Notes under the pieces: generated by a model
The model's database searches: none
The model's input: the letters and a program-made list of their open reading frames with translations, nothing else
Told to the model about the DNA's origin: nothing
Assembly (NCBI GenBank): GCA_020073245.1
Contig: JAIQFQ010000001.1
Coordinates: 542,001 to 606,000 of the forward strand
Source of the DNA: Terriglobia bacterium
Lineage (GTDB): Bacteria; Acidobacteriota; Thermoanaerobaculia; Thermoanaerobaculales; Thermoanaerobaculaceae
Reading direction: 5' to 3'
DNA length: 64,000 nt
Translations under genes and position numbers: made by a program
Shown here: in pieces, positions 20,004 through 29,313 of the stretch
How positions within the stretch are numbered: position 1 is the stretch's first letter
Layout of the letters: each line of letters begins with the position of its first letter

Positions 20004-20079
20004 GCTCTCAATGGTAGTCGGGACGAGCGTGATCGGGCAAAGGGAGTGAAACGCAGCTCTCCCACGCCGCCCTCCCGGT

Positions 20080-20112
20080 CGAAAGTTGAAAGTCAAGAGT
20101 TGAAAGCCAATA
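20080..20112. repeat. Heptamer-period repeat, GAAAGTT family
   Basis: Successive 7-bp units GAAAGTT, GAAAGTC, AAGAGTT, GAAAGCC and AATAG in the gap between mglA and yvcK. The sequence is unrelated to the GTGGTCC family, but the period is the same. Confidence 0.6.
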
Positions 20113-20200
20113 GCCTGCTGCTGACTGTCCACTGGGGGTCAGGCACGACCTCGGCAACGTTCGTCGCTACTCTCGGGCCTGCTGCGAAGGGGGGCTGTCG

Positions 20201-20240
20201 ACCCTGAGCCTTCGACATTCAACGGTGAACCGTCAACTGG
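20201..20240. repeat. Heptamer-period repeat, TTCAACG/GTCAACT family
   Basis: After the flank ACCCTGAGCC come units TTCGACA, TTCAACG, GTGAACC and GTCAACT. The same flank and first units recur, degenerate, at 12949-12973. Located 49 bp beyond the mglA stop. Confidence 0.6.
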
Positions 20241-20288
20241 GCGGGGGGCGGGCGGTGGCTGTTGCCGTGGCGGGCGGGTGGGGGAGAG

Positions 20289-20873
20289 CTACTTCTTCGA
20301 GAGTTCGTGCAGGACTTGCTTGGCGACCGCCTTGAGCGTTTCAAACACCCCGACTCCCTTGGGTGCCACCGCCTCGAATGTGGGCTCGCCTTTGACGTTG
20401 AGGGCGCGGAGCAACACGTCGTAAGGAACGGCACCGGCAAGATCACGCTTGTTGAACTGCAGCGCGTAGGGAACCAGGGCGAGGTCGAACCCGTTTTCGC
20501 GGAGGTTCGTCCTGAGATTGTCGAGCGATTCGACGTTGGCGTCCATGCGCGCTTCCTGCGAGTCGGCGACGAAGATCACGCCGTCCACGCCTTTCAGGAT
20601 CAGCTTGCGCGAAGCGTCGTAGAACACCTGGCCGGGCACGGTATAGAGGTGAAACCGGGTGCGGAATCCTCGCACGCTGCCCAGGTCGAGGGGAAGAAAG
20701 TCAAAGAAGAGCGTACGGTCGGTCTCAGTTGCCAGCGAGATGAGCTGCCCTTTGTTCTGCGGGTTCGTCCGCTCGTAGATGTATTGAAGGTTGGTGGTCT
20801 TGCCCCCGAGGCCAGGACCGTAGTACACGATCTTGCAGTTGATCTCACGGGAGGCGTAGTTGATAAAGCTCAT
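20289..20873 (-). CDS. mglA: Ras-like GTPase MglA
   Basis: 194 residues. G1 loop [13 protein letters not shown]3-region PGQ in [12 protein letters not shown] and G4 FNKRDL, with the typical start [19 protein letters not shown]. MglA is a small GTPase that sets cell polarity (leading pole in Myxococcus motility) and is controlled by its GAP/GEF partner MglB. The ATG overlaps the mglB stop (ATGA), so the pair is translationally coupled. Confidence 0.95.
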   Translation of the reverse strand: MSFINYASREINCKIVYYGPGLGGKTTNLQYIYERTNPQNKGQLISLATETDRTLFFDFLPLDLGSVRGFRTRFHLYTVPGQVFYDASRKLILKGVDGVIFVADSQEARMDANVESLDNLRTNLRENGFDLALVPYALQFNKRDLAGAVPYDVLLRALNVKGEPTFEAVAPKGVGVFETLKAVAKQVLHELSKK

Positions 20874-21364
20874 TCGGTAAACAGGGCGTCGATGTCTTCG
20901 TCGGTGATCTCAGCGAATGGCGACGCGGGTGCTTGACCCTCCTCCGCCGCCTTGGATGCCATTTGGGTGAGCACCTCCTCGAGTTCTGCCGCCGCCTTGC
21001 GCACCCGCAACCGCACTAGTCCGAGCGACGAACGCTCGTCAAAGATCACGACGAGGATCAACCTCTGTCCAACGATCGAGATGTGGATATTGTCCCGCTC
21101 ACCCTCGTGGAAGAGGATTGAGAACTCCTTCTCCCCGATCAAGCGGGCCAACCCGTCTGTGGCCGCTACGTTGCCAGCGGTCAGCGACGCAAGCGAGGTG
21201 GCATCCACCTTTTCCAGATCACCCTTGGCGGCGATCTGCTGGCCGTTCTTGTCGACGAGGAAGACGATCTTCGCGTTCGCGTCCATCCAGAGGCGTGCGA
21301 GAACGGCGTTGATCCGCTCGAACTCCTCCTCGTACACGATCAAATTCGGCCCGAACATCGTCAT
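20870..21364 (-). CDS. mglB: Roadblock/LC7 protein MglB
   Basis: 164 residues from ATG 21364, which has GGAGG nine bases upstream; an earlier in-frame ATG at 21418 overlaps recR and is less likely. Roadblock/LC7 fold ([14 protein letters not shown] ... [20 protein letters not shown] ... [19 protein letters not shown]), with an acidic C-terminal tail ([12 protein letters not shown]). MglB is the GTPase-activating partner of MglA and marks the opposite pole. It sits 50 bp behind recR. Confidence 0.92.
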   Translation of the reverse strand: MTMFGPNLIVYEEEFERINAVLARLWMDANAKIVFLVDKNGQQIAAKGDLEKVDATSLASLTAGNVAATDGLARLIGEKEFSILFHEGERDNIHISIVGQRLILVVIFDERSSLGLVRLRVRKAAAELEEVLTQMASKAAEEGQAPASPFAEITDEDIDALFTE

Positions 21365-21414
21365 GCCAACCCGCCTCCACCCCTCGAATATTGAGTATAT
21401 CCTTCCACTTCGCG

Positions 21415-22014
21415 TCAATCCATCCCTCGGCGCCCCGAAAGCGCCCGCGCCAGAGTCACCTGATCGGCGTAGGAGATCTCCCCTCCGGCCGGCAGCCCGA
21501 ACGCGATCCGGCTCACTGCCGCCCCGGTTGGCCGCAACACCCGGGCAAGGTAGTGCGCTGTGGCCTCACCTTCGACGGTCGGGTTGGTCGCGAGGATCAC
21601 CTCGCGCACAGAACCCGTTCGCACCCTTTCCAAGAGCCCGCCGATGGTCAGTTCCTCGGGACCCACGCCATGCAACGGGTCGAGCGTTCCGCCCAGTACG
21701 TGGTACAAACCGCGGAACTCGCTCGTTGCCTCTACCGCCCAGGCGTTGGTAGGGTCTTCAATCACGCAGATGACTGTCCTGTCGCGCGTCTCATCCTTGC
21801 AGACCGGGCAGGGGTCCTGCTCCGTGATCAGGAAGCACGTACTGCAATGGTGCACCGCATCCGCTGCCCGGTTGAGCGCAGCGGCGACGCGCCGCGAACC
21901 ATCTGGCGCTCGGACCAGGAACTGCACGAGGCGTGTTGCTGTTCGCGGCCCCACACCGGGGAGTTGCTCCAGTTGGTCGAGGAGCTCGCGCAGCGCGGGC
22001 GGACGCAACTCCAT
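21415..22014 (-). CDS. recR: Recombination mediator RecR
   Basis: 199 residues from ATG 22014. Helix-hairpin-helix (LPGVGPRTATRL), C4 zinc finger (CSTCFLITEQDPCPVC), Toprim domain (VIEDPTNAWAVEAT, LGGTLDPLHGVGPEEL) and the C-terminal Walker-B-like part (ATNPTVEGEATAHYL). It loads RecA on gapped DNA with RecO/RecF. The start overlaps the ybaB stop by one base (TGATG), giving the classical dnaX-ybaB-recR operon. Confidence 0.95.
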   Translation of the reverse strand: MELRPPALRELLDQLEQLPGVGPRTATRLVQFLVRAPDGSRRVAAALNRAADAVHHCSTCFLITEQDPCPVCKDETRDRTVICVIEDPTNAWAVEATSEFRGLYHVLGGTLDPLHGVGPEELTIGGLLERVRTGSVREVILATNPTVEGEATAHYLARVLRPTGAAVSRIAFGLPAGGEISYADQVTLARALSGRRGMD

Positions 22015-22313
22015 CAGATCAGGCCCGGAAAGCCCGCCGGCATGCCGAGGCGGCCCAGCAGCTCGCGCGACTGTTCCTCGAGCCGGCGCGAGGCCTCCTG
22101 CCACGCGGCAACGATGAGGTCTCCGACCAGGTCCGGCTCTTCGCCAGCCAGCGCCTTGGTGTCGATCGTGACGCCCTTGAGCTCCTTGAGGCCCGACAGA
22201 CGGACCCGAACCAGCCCTCCACCCGCCGAGCCTTCGACCTCAAGCTCGCCGAGCATCCTCTGCATCTGCGCCTGGGCCTGCTGCGCCTGCTGCATGATCT
22301 TTGCGACGTTCAT
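22014..22313 (-). CDS. ybaB: YbaB/EbfC nucleoid-associated protein
   Basis: 99 residues: Gln/Ala-rich helix (MQQAQQAQAQMQRMLGELEV), beta sheet (GLVRVRLSGLKELKGVTID) and a C-terminal helix. Small DNA-binding protein co-occurring with recR and dnaX. Start and stop overlap both neighbours by a few bases. Confidence 0.93.
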   Translation of the reverse strand: MNVAKIMQQAQQAQAQMQRMLGELEVEGSAGGGLVRVRLSGLKELKGVTIDTKALAGEEPDLVGDLIVAAWQEASRRLEEQSRELLGRLGMPAGFPGLI

Positions 22314-23854
22314 GGTTTCTCCTCGACGCTCTCCAGCCGGCCGCCGAAGACCTCGAGCACCAGCTTCACGCCCTCGTCGGACTCGACCCGTGCACGCAGG
22401 TCCTGATCATGCTTCTGGGCTGGCGAATCGTTCTCGTCCACCTGAACCTTGCTCGCCAGGCCAGCCTGTCGTGCCGCCGCCGTCAGCTGCTCGGAGGCGT
22501 CCCGAAGCGACTTCTGTGTTGCCAGCGGGAGGCCACCACAGCGCAGCACCAGGGTGTCACCGTCAACGCGCACCTCCCGCACGGCGCCGACCCGACCCGC
22601 AAGCAGGTGCGCCCCCATTTGCTCGAGCACCGCCACAAGGCGACCGGCGGGCGTCGCGATCACGGGCGCGTCCGGGGTCACAACCGATGCCGTAGGCGTC
22701 GAGGCTGACACCGGTGTCGGTGATATGGGCTCTCCCCCGAGGAGTGCCTCGACTCGCCGCAGCCGGGGCCAGAGCGCCAGTCTCCCGACTGCCGCCGCCA
22801 CCGCAACGCCTGGGGTATCCGCGCCCGCAATGAGGTCCTTCCCCTCGAGGGCGAGCCCCAGCAGCCTTATCAGGAGGGCAGGGCCAAGGCGCGCCGCGCT
22901 CTCGACCAGCATCGGCCGGTGGGAGGCCGGGAGCGGCGCCGGCACGCTCGGATCGGTGGCCAGCAGGAGCAGGACGTGGAGGAGCCGCACAAGCTGCTCG
23001 TAGAGTCCGGCAGGGTCTCGGCCGGACTGTTCCTCGGACCGCACAAGTGCAAGCGCAGCGGGAACGTCCCCGCCTTCGAGGGCGCGCCAGAGGGCAACCA
23101 CGGTCTCGAAAGGGGGCAGACCGATGACGTCCGCCACTTCGTTCTCGCCGACCGTCTCGCCAGCGAAGGCGCGCACGCGGTCCAACAGCGAGAGGGCGTC
23201 GCGGAGCGATCCTTCGGTCGCCCGGGCGATGAGTTGGGCCGCGCCGTAGGTCAGCTCGAGCCCCTCGCTCTTGGCCACATGGGCGAGGCGTGTTACAACC
23301 AGGTCCACCGGAATCGGGCGGAAGTCCACCTGCAGACAGCGTGAGAGGATGGTTGCCGGAAACCTCTCCTTCTCGGTCGAGGCAAGGATGAAGATGACGT
23401 GGGGGGGCGGTTCCTCGAGGATCTTGAGCAGCGCGGCAAAAGCATCCTTCGTGAGTTGGTGCGCCTCGTCGAGAATGACTACTCGGTACCGGTCGCGAAT
23501 CGGCAGATTTTTCACCGCCTCGCGCAGTTCGCGGACATCGTCAATGCCGCGGTTGGAGGCGGCATCCATCTCCAGCACGTCCAGTGACGACCCCCTAGCA
23601 ATCTCCTGGCACGGAACGCACTCACCGCAGGGCTCCGGAATAGGGCCATGCTGGCAGTTGAGCGCCTTGGCCAAGAGGCGAGCCACCGTGGTCTTCCCCA
23701 CTCCGCGCAACCCTGAGAACAGGTAGGCGTGGGCGATCTGCTTGTTCGCGAGTGCGTTGCGCAACGTGCGAACGACAACATCTTGCCCAACGAGATCCTC
23801 GAAGCGCTGGGGGCGCCACCGTCGCGCCAGCACCTGGTACCCGGTCACGCCCAC
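22310..23854 (-). CDS. dnaX: DNA polymerase III subunit gamma/tau
   Basis: 514 residues from GTG 23854; GTG 23848 is an alternative. AAA+ clamp-loader domain with Walker A GLRGVGKTTV, zinc module CGECVPC, Walker B VVILDEAHQLTKDAF, sensor 1 ILASTEKERFPATILSRC and sensor 2 GSLRDALSLLD. It is shorter than E. coli tau (643), and no A-rich slippage site for a gamma form was seen. The region just upstream is a GTGGTCC heptamer array. Confidence 0.94.
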   Translation of the reverse strand: MGVTGYQVLARRWRPQRFEDLVGQDVVVRTLRNALANKQIAHAYLFSGLRGVGKTTVARLLAKALNCQHGPIPEPCGECVPCQEIARGSSLDVLEMDAASNRGIDDVRELREAVKNLPIRDRYRVVILDEAHQLTKDAFAALLKILEEPPPHVIFILASTEKERFPATILSRCLQVDFRPIPVDLVVTRLAHVAKSEGLELTYGAAQLIARATEGSLRDALSLLDRVRAFAGETVGENEVADVIGLPPFETVVALWRALEGGDVPAALALVRSEEQSGRDPAGLYEQLVRLLHVLLLLATDPSVPAPLPASHRPMLVESAARLGPALLIRLLGLALEGKDLIAGADTPGVAVAAAVGRLALWPRLRRVEALLGGEPISPTPVSASTPTASVVTPDAPVIATPAGRLVAVLEQMGAHLLAGRVGAVREVRVDGDTLVLRCGGLPLATQKSLRDASEQLTAAARQAGLASKVQVDENDSPAQKHDQDLRARVESDEGVKLVLEVFGGRLESVEEKP

Positions 23855-23863
23855 CCCCAGAAA

Positions 23864-23892
23864 CGTGGTCCGTGGTCCGTGGTCCGTGGCCC
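23864..23892 (+). repeat. Heptamer-period repeat, GTGGTCC family (copy 4)
   Basis: Four near-perfect GTGGTCC units followed by GTGGCCCGGGAAGG, ten bases upstream of the dnaX start and reading opposite to that gene. Same plus-strand orientation as the other three copies. Confidence 0.75.
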
Positions 23893-23936
23893 GGGAAGGA
23901 ACCCTCGCCGGTCCATCGCGCTCCCAACGTGATGAA

Positions 23937-24046
23937 CCAAGGAGCCCGGGACGACCGCGGCGCCCGTTGCCTTCCCCTTATCGCTGCTCCCTTCCGGGCC
24001 TGACGAGGTTCGGGGGGCACCGTCGCGCGGGTCCCGGACTCCTTGC
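23937..24046 (-). ncRNA. ffs: Small bacterial SRP RNA (4.5S type)
   Basis: On the minus strand the tip carries the universal SRP core CAGGCCCGGAAGGGAGCAGC (plus-strand 23984-24003), i.e. the GGAAG tetraloop region and the asymmetric loop bound by Ffh. The flanks form a long stem: CAAGGAG/CTCCTTG (23938-23944 with 24039-24045) continued by CCGGGAC/GTCCCGG. Total ~110 nt, typical of the Alu-less Gram-negative form. It lies between tRNA-Ser and dnaX, a common location. The exact ends are inferred from the pairing. Confidence 0.88.
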
Positions 24047-24098
24047 TTCCCACGGTGGCGGATCCCAGCGGGCGAGCCTTCGCGGCTGGAGCCCGGCA

Positions 24099-24188
<90 letters not shown>

Positions 24189-24256
24189 GCGGCACCATGT
24201 TCACTCGCAATTTCCCAGTGGGTACGTTCCCCCACCCGCACCAGCTTACGCCCAGA

Positions 24257-24348
24257 TGGCGGAGAGGGTGGGATTCGAACCCACGGACCCCCGTGAGGGG
24301 GTCAACGGTTTTCGAGACCGTCCCGTTCGACCACTCCGGCACCTCTCC
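24257..24348 (-). tRNA. tRNA-Ser (CGA)
   Basis: 92 nt with encoded CCA. Acceptor GGAGAGG/CCTCTCC, discriminator G, anticodon loop TCTCGAAAA with CGA, and a long variable arm (CCCCCTCACGGGGG). It shares acceptor and T-arm with the GGA isoacceptor next to it. Confidence 0.95.
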
Positions 24349-24362
24349 GCACCGGGAGCGAG

Positions 24363-24391
24363 AGTCTAACCGCGGTCACGCAACTTTGCAA
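24363..24391 (-). promoter_or_regulatory. Candidate promoter of the tRNA-Ser pair
   Basis: On the minus strand, TTGCAA (24386-24391) and TAGACT (24363-24368) with a 17-bp spacer. The -10 ends 14 bp before the tRNA-Ser(CGA) 5' end. It overlaps the last codons of tadA. Confidence 0.45.
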
Positions 24392-24857
24392 AGAAGTTCT
24401 CCAGCAAAACCCTTGCTTCGCGGGCCATTAAACCGCCGTGAACCGCCACCCGGTGGTTGAGCCGTGGATCGTCCAGGAGATTCCCGAGCGACCCCGCGAA
24501 GCCACCCTTCGGGTCCGCTGCCCCCCAGACCACGCACGCAAGCCGCGCCAGCACCGCGGCGGCGGCGCACATGGCGCACGGCTCCAGCGTGACGACCAGG
24601 GTGCAACCCTCGAGACGCCAGCGTCCGAGCGCACTGGAGGCCGCCCTGAGCGCGAGGATCTCGGCATGGGAGGTGGGGTCCCGGTCCGCTTCGCGCCGAT
24701 TGCGCCCGCGCGCCACGATTCTGCCTTCCGAATCCAGGAGGACCGCGCCTACCGGCACGTCGCCACTCTCGACCGCGGCATGCGCCTCCTCGAGTGCGGC
24801 TTCCATGCCGGCGCGCTCGGCGTCCGAGAACACCCAGTCGGGAGTGGGCCCGCTCAC
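24366..24857 (-). CDS. tadA: tRNA-specific adenosine deaminase
   Basis: 163 residues from GTG 24857 (GAGGCGGG upstream). Deaminase zinc site: HAE in [12 protein letters not shown] and PCAMC in [10 protein letters not shown], with catalytic Glu in HAE. It converts wobble A34 to inosine in tRNA-Arg(ACG). Co-directional with the tRNA-Ser pair, whose promoter overlaps its 3' end. Confidence 0.93.
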   Translation of the reverse strand: MSGPTPDWVFSDAERAGMEAALEEAHAAVESGDVPVGAVLLDSEGRIVARGRNRREADRDPTSHAEILALRAASSALGRWRLEGCTLVVTLEPCAMCAAAAVLARLACVVWGAADPKGGFAGSLGNLLDDPRLNHRVAVHGGLMAREARVLLENFFAKLRDRG

Positions 24858-25066
24858 GACCCGCCTCGCCCAACCGGTCGTTTCACTTTGAGTCCGGCCC
24901 GCCAAGACATCGCCAGGGCCGCCTCGAGCGAGGCGGCGGCCGAGCGCACAGCGGTCCTGGAGGTGCCGGTGTTCATGCCTCGGGAGATCATAGCCCCACA
25001 AGAAACGAGCGACCGGCAGGGCCCTGTGGCTCTGCCGGCGAACCATCGGATCTTCCGTGGGGTCGG

Positions 25067-25528
25067 CTACTCGATCCGGAACGGAAAGCCGATCGTCCCT
25101 TTGCTCTGCTGGCACTCGAGCAAGTAGACGCCGGCAGGGAGGGGCTGGGTGAATCGAATCTTGAGCATCTCCTTCTCACCCTTCAAAGGGCCGGAGGTGA
25201 TCGCGCCAGATACCGCGCCTTTCGAGGTGTCCTGCTCGAAGTAGCCGCTCTTCTGCTGGTAGACGTTAAGGGCGTACGGCTTGTAGTCGCCGTACAGAAT
25301 GAGGTAGTCGCCGGTCCGCACCGACACCGCTACCTCGCCGGTGAAGTAGTTGAGCGCAAACCCCTCGGGGGTGAATTGCGTTTCAAGGTTGACAGCCGAA
25401 ATCTCGATGAGCTTCTCGTTCTGTACCAGGAAACCGCCCTTCTTGTCGGGCTTGATCTCCCTGCTGCACGCTGCCAGCGCCAGACAGATGCTGGCGACCG
25501 CAACGAGGGTGGGGGGCTTCAGACTCAT
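25067..25528 (-). CDS. Predicted lipoprotein
   Basis: 153 residues from ATG 25528, with AAAGGAG six bases upstream. Signal peptide with lipobox LALAAC, then a mature domain of beta-strand character (FALNYFTGEVAVSVRTGDYL, VYLLECQQSKGTIGFPF). No family was recognised. The gene stands alone, with ~170-210 bp gaps on both sides. Confidence 0.75.
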   Translation of the reverse strand: MSLKPPTLVAVASICLALAACSREIKPDKKGGFLVQNEKLIEISAVNLETQFTPEGFALNYFTGEVAVSVRTGDYLILYGDYKPYALNVYQQKSGYFEQDTSKGAVSGAITSGPLKGEKEMLKIRFTQPLPAGVYLLECQQSKGTIGFPFRIE

Positions 25529-25697
25529 CACGGCTCCTTTCGACTCGGCCACGCCGGCTTCGACTCTCCCAGACGAGCCGAGTATACCAAGCGGCCAGAC
25601 GCTTTGAGCCGTCTCGGCGTCTCGTGTGGTGCGCTGCCTACTCGACACGGCCGCGGGGGAAGGCGGGGCGAGTCCCACGAGGGAAGCGGCGCGGAGA

Positions 25698-27800
25698 TCA
25701 CCAGACCGGGGCTTGCAGGAGCATCGCGTGGGCGGCCGACCGGTCCACCGGCTTGGAGAACCAGAACCCCTGCGCGTGGGAGCACCCGATCTCGCGCAGC
25801 CTCTCGAGCTGGACCGCCGTCTCGACACCCTCGGCGACAACGTTGATGTTCAGCATGTTGGCGAGTGCGACGATGGTCTTGACGATCGCGGAGGCATCCC
25901 CGGGAGAATCCATCCCGGAGATGAACGAGCGGTCGATCTTGAGGGTGTCGTAGGAAAACCGCTGCAGATTGGACAGCGACGAGTAGCCGGTGCCGAAATC
26001 GTCCACCGAGAACTGCACGCCGAGCCGATGGAACTGTGCCAGCTTCTCGAGCGCGAGGTCGCCGTGGTCCATGATCACGTTCTCCGTGATCTCGAGGCGA
26101 AGGTTCGCGGGCGAGAGGCCGGTCTCCTCGAGGATCGTCACCACACGCTCGTACATGTCCGACTGCATCACGACCTTGCCAGAGACGTTCACGCTCACGT
26201 ACAGAGGCGGATTCATCGGCACGACACGCTGCCACTCCCGGGCGTCCCTGCACGCCTGCTCCAGCACCCACCAGCCGAGTGGGACGATTAGACCGGTCTC
26301 CTCGGCCACCGCAATGAAGCGCGCGGGGCTGACCAAGCCGCGCTCCGGGTGGCGCCAGCGCACGAGCCCCTCGAACCCAACGATCCTCTTGTCCTCCAGC
26401 GAGACAATGGGTTGATAGTGCATCACGAACTGCTTGCGCTCGACCGCCTGTCGCAGCTCTGTCTCGAGCCTCAACAGTGCGACGACGCTGCGATGCATCG
26501 TCTGGTCGAACACCTGGTAGCAGCCGCGACCGGCCGCTTTGGCCCGGTACATCGCCGTGTCGGCGTCCCGCAGGATCTCTTCCGGGGCCTTGTAGCTCGG
26601 GTTGGAGAGCGCGACCCCGATGCTGGCCGAGGTGAAGACCTCGCGCCCGCTGATTACGAGTTTCCCCCGGATCAGGTCGAGGACGCGCTCGGCCACGTGG
26701 GTGGCGTCACTCGCACCGTGGATGTCGTTGAGGAGAATCGCGAATTCGTCTCCTCCCAGCCGGGCCACGGTGTCACCCGGCCGCAGGAACTGGGTCAGAC
26801 GGCGGGCGAGATCGACAAGCAGCTCATCACCGACGCTGTGTCCGAGCGAGTCGTTGATGTTCTTGAAGCGGTCGAGGTCGATGAACAGCAGCGCGACCAT
26901 CGAGTCCTTGCGCCTCCGGGCCTGTTCCATGGCGAGGCCGAGGTGATCGAGGAAGAGCGTGCGGTTGGGGAGTTGGGTGAGCGCGTCGTACAGAGCGTCG
27001 TGGAGGAGCTGCTCTTCGGCTCGCTTGCGGGCCGTGATGTCGGTCAACGATCCAGCCATTCGCGTCGCCTTGCCTGCCGTGTCGCGAACGGCGAGCCCCC
27101 GCGAAAGGACCCAGATAGGCTTGTCGCTCCTGTCGACCATCCGGTGCTCTCGTTCGAAGTGAGGTTGGTTGCCGGCTAGGTGAGCCTCGAGAGCCTTGCG
27201 GAGCCCCATGTTGTCGTCGGGGTGAACCCGCGAGAACCACTCCTCGATGCCGCTACCGATCTCGTCGTCGCGGTAGCCGAGCATGGCCTTCCAGCGCGGA
27301 GAGAAGTACGCGGCGCCGGTGGTCAGGTTCCAGTCCCAGAGCCCGTCGTTGGCCCCGCTGACCGCCAGGGCGTACCGCTCCTCGCTCTCCCAGAGCGCTC
27401 TCTCCGCATGCATACGCTCGATGGCGTAGCGGATCGAGCGCAGCAACAGCTCGTTGTCGACGTGGCGCTTCACGAGGTAGTCCTGGGCACCCTCGCGAAC
27501 CGCCGACAGTGCCGTCTCCTCGTCGTCAAGGTTGGTGAGGATCACGATCGGGACATGTGGCGCCGCCGCCCGTGCCCTCTCGAAGGAAACGAGCCCCTTC
27601 GAATCCGGCAGCGAGAAATCAAGGAGGATCACGTCCACCGGTACGGACGCAAGACGCGCCAGCCCGTCGCTGAGCCTGGTGACGTGCTCGACGCGCACCT
27701 GCTCACGCCGAGACTGGGCGAGCATCGCCTGGATCAGCTCGGCTTCGTCGGGGCTGTCCTCGATCAGGAGGACGCTCAGAGGTTTGGTCGTACCATCCAT
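25698..27800 (-). CDS. Response regulator with PAS, GGDEF and EAL domains
   Basis: 700 residues from ATG 27800. Receiver (8-125) with acceptor Asp61 in VILLDFSLP, PAS/PAC (~140-255), GGDEF domain with intact RLGGDEF and an inhibitory RxxD (RPGD) five residues earlier, and EAL domain with EGL in place of EAL (FEGLVRW) but the downstream metal-site motifs LEITENV, DDFGTGYSS, IDRSFI and AEGVET kept. Both cyclic-di-GMP synthesis and breakdown are possible; which dominates cannot be told. It starts 4 bp after the kinase stop, so kinase and regulator form one unit. A longer upstream frame overlaps the kinase gene and is not used. Confidence 0.9.
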   Translation of the reverse strand: MDGTTKPLSVLLIEDSPDEAELIQAMLAQSRREQVRVEHVTRLSDGLARLASVPVDVILLDFSLPDSKGLVSFERARAAAPHVPIVILTNLDDEETALSAVREGAQDYLVKRHVDNELLLRSIRYAIERMHAERALWESEERYALAVSGANDGLWDWNLTTGAAYFSPRWKAMLGYRDDEIGSGIEEWFSRVHPDDNMGLRKALEAHLAGNQPHFEREHRMVDRSDKPIWVLSRGLAVRDTAGKATRMAGSLTDITARKRAEEQLLHDALYDALTQLPNRTLFLDHLGLAMEQARRRKDSMVALLFIDLDRFKNINDSLGHSVGDELLVDLARRLTQFLRPGDTVARLGGDEFAILLNDIHGASDATHVAERVLDLIRGKLVISGREVFTSASIGVALSNPSYKAPEEILRDADTAMYRAKAAGRGCYQVFDQTMHRSVVALLRLETELRQAVERKQFVMHYQPIVSLEDKRIVGFEGLVRWRHPERGLVSPARFIAVAEETGLIVPLGWWVLEQACRDAREWQRVVPMNPPLYVSVNVSGKVVMQSDMYERVVTILEETGLSPANLRLEITENVIMDHGDLALEKLAQFHRLGVQFSVDDFGTGYSSLSNLQRFSYDTLKIDRSFISGMDSPGDASAIVKTIVALANMLNINVVAEGVETAVQLERLREIGCSHAQGFWFSKPVDRSAAHAMLLQAPVW

Positions 27801-27804
27801 GCAC

Positions 27805-29313
27805 TCACTCCTTCGTCGCGGGCGTCTCGCCGGCCCGAACCCGCGTGAGGCTCCTCGGAATCGTGAAACAGAACGTCGAGCCGCGTCCGACCTCCGAGAC
27901 TGCCCAGACCCTCCCGCCGTGGCGCTCGACGATGCGCTTGCAGATGGCGAGTCCAATCCCGGTGCCGGGGTACTCCGCAGCCGTGTGCAACCGCTGGAAC
28001 ATGCCGAAGATGCGCTCGAGGTGTTCGTGCGAGATCCCGATCCCGTTGTCCGCCACGGCGAACGTGCAGCGCTCCGGCTCCTCGACCGCATAGATCCGGA
28101 TCTGCGGGGCCTCGCGGCGGAACTTGAGCGCGTTGCCGATGAGGTTCTGGAAGAGTTGGACCATCTGCGCCGCATCCGCGGCGAGGACCGGGAGTCGGTC
28201 CCAGCTCACCGCAGCGCCGCTCTCATCGATCGCAGCCTTGAGGTTCCCGACGGCCTGCTGCACGACGTCCGCGAAGTTCACATCCGTGAAGGGCCTGCCC
28301 CGCGTGTCCACCCGGGAGTAGGCCAGCACGTCGTTGATCATCGCCTGCATGCGGTCCGTGCAGGAAACGAGATTCGTGAGGTAGCGTTTCGTGTCCAGCG
28401 TCGGGGCGATTGAGCCGTTTCCGGCGAGCAGCCGCGCGTAGCGGGTGATGAGCTGGAGCGGTTCCTGCAGGTCGTGAGAGATCACGTATGCGAACTGCTG
28501 CAGGTCAACGTTGGACCGGCCGAGTGCAGCGGCTCGCTCGGAAAGCTCGCGCTCTGCTTCCCGGTGCCCGGTGATGTCTTCCAGCGCCCCTTCGAACCGG
28601 ACGATCCCCTGGCCAGGTTCAACGACCGGCCAGAGGGCGACGCGGACCCAGGTCACATCCAGGTTCGCCCGGCGCACGCCCGCCTCGAGGCCCCGCACCG
28701 CCCTTCCACGAGCCATGGCCGCCAGGACCTGGGCCTGCAGCGCTTCGTCCGACAGGAGCTCGATGAGGTTCCGGCCCATCAGAGCCTCGGCGCTCTCGGC
28801 GTTGAGGATGCGGGCGAGTGCCTCGTTGGCGGCGATCAGCCGACCATCCGCCGCGACCGCAAACGTGCCCAGCGAAAGCTCGTCGGTCAGCCTCTGAAAC
28901 AAAGCAAGACCCTCTCGCGACGCTCTAAGGTCCGCGCTGCGGTCAATCGCCCGGCGCACCGCGGTCGGCAGCTCGAGGTAGCCGGCGCTTCCCTTGACAA
29001 CGTATGCCGATAGGCCTTTTCGCAAACCCTGGGCAACGATCGCCTCATTTCCTTCCGAGGCGAAGAACACGACCGGGCAGTCGGGGGCCAGGCTGCGGAT
29101 CGTCTCCAACACCTGCAGCCCGTCTCCCCAGTCCAGGCGGTACTCCGTCACCACTGCAGCGAAGCCACCGAGGGGCAGGCGATCGGCCAGGACCATCCCG
29201 TCGCCGACCTCCTCGACCTCCACGTCCGGGAGCTCGCGCCGGAGCAGAAGAGCAGCGAGGGCCCTGTCGTCGGGATTGCTGTCGACGAGCAGGACGCGGG
29301 GGTGGGTTTTCAT
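27805..29313 (-). CDS. Hybrid histidine kinase with degenerate receiver
   Basis: 502 residues. N-terminal receiver-like domain (1-120), PAS domain (~135-260), HisKA with phospho-acceptor His in YVISHDLQEPLQ, and HATPase (NLIGNALKF, DNGIGI, GTGIGLAICKRIVERHGG). In the receiver the acidic pocket is kept (LLVDSNPDD) but the phosphorylated Asp is Glu57 (VVTEYRLDW), so it probably cannot be phosphorylated normally and may mimic the active state. The probable partner is the GGDEF-EAL regulator directly downstream. No good ribosome-binding site is visible before the ATG. Confidence 0.88.
   Translation of the reverse strand: MKTHPRVLLVDSNPDDRALAALLLRRELPDVEVEEVGDGMVLADRLPLGGFAAVVTEYRLDWGDGLQVLETIRSLAPDCPVVFFASEGNEAIVAQGLRKGLSAYVVKGSAGYLELPTAVRRAIDRSADLRASREGLALFQRLTDELSLGTFAVAADGRLIAANEALARILNAESAEALMGRNLIELLSDEALQAQVLAAMARGRAVRGLEAGVRRANLDVTWVRVALWPVVEPGQGIVRFEGALEDITGHREAERELSERAAALGRSNVDLQQFAYVISHDLQEPLQLITRYARLLAGNGSIAPTLDTKRYLTNLVSCTDRMQAMINDVLAYSRVDTRGRPFTDVNFADVVQQAVGNLKAAIDESGAAVSWDRLPVLAADAAQMVQLFQNLIGNALKFRREAPQIRIYAVEEPERCTFAVADNGIGISHEHLERIFGMFQRLHTAAEYPGTGIGLAICKRIVERHGGRVWAVSEVGRGSTFCFTIPRSLTRVRAGETPATKE

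Noticed and set aside
23864-23892. CRISPR-like repeat
   Set aside because: Units are 7 bp without spacers and no cas genes are present; these are short heptamer arrays.
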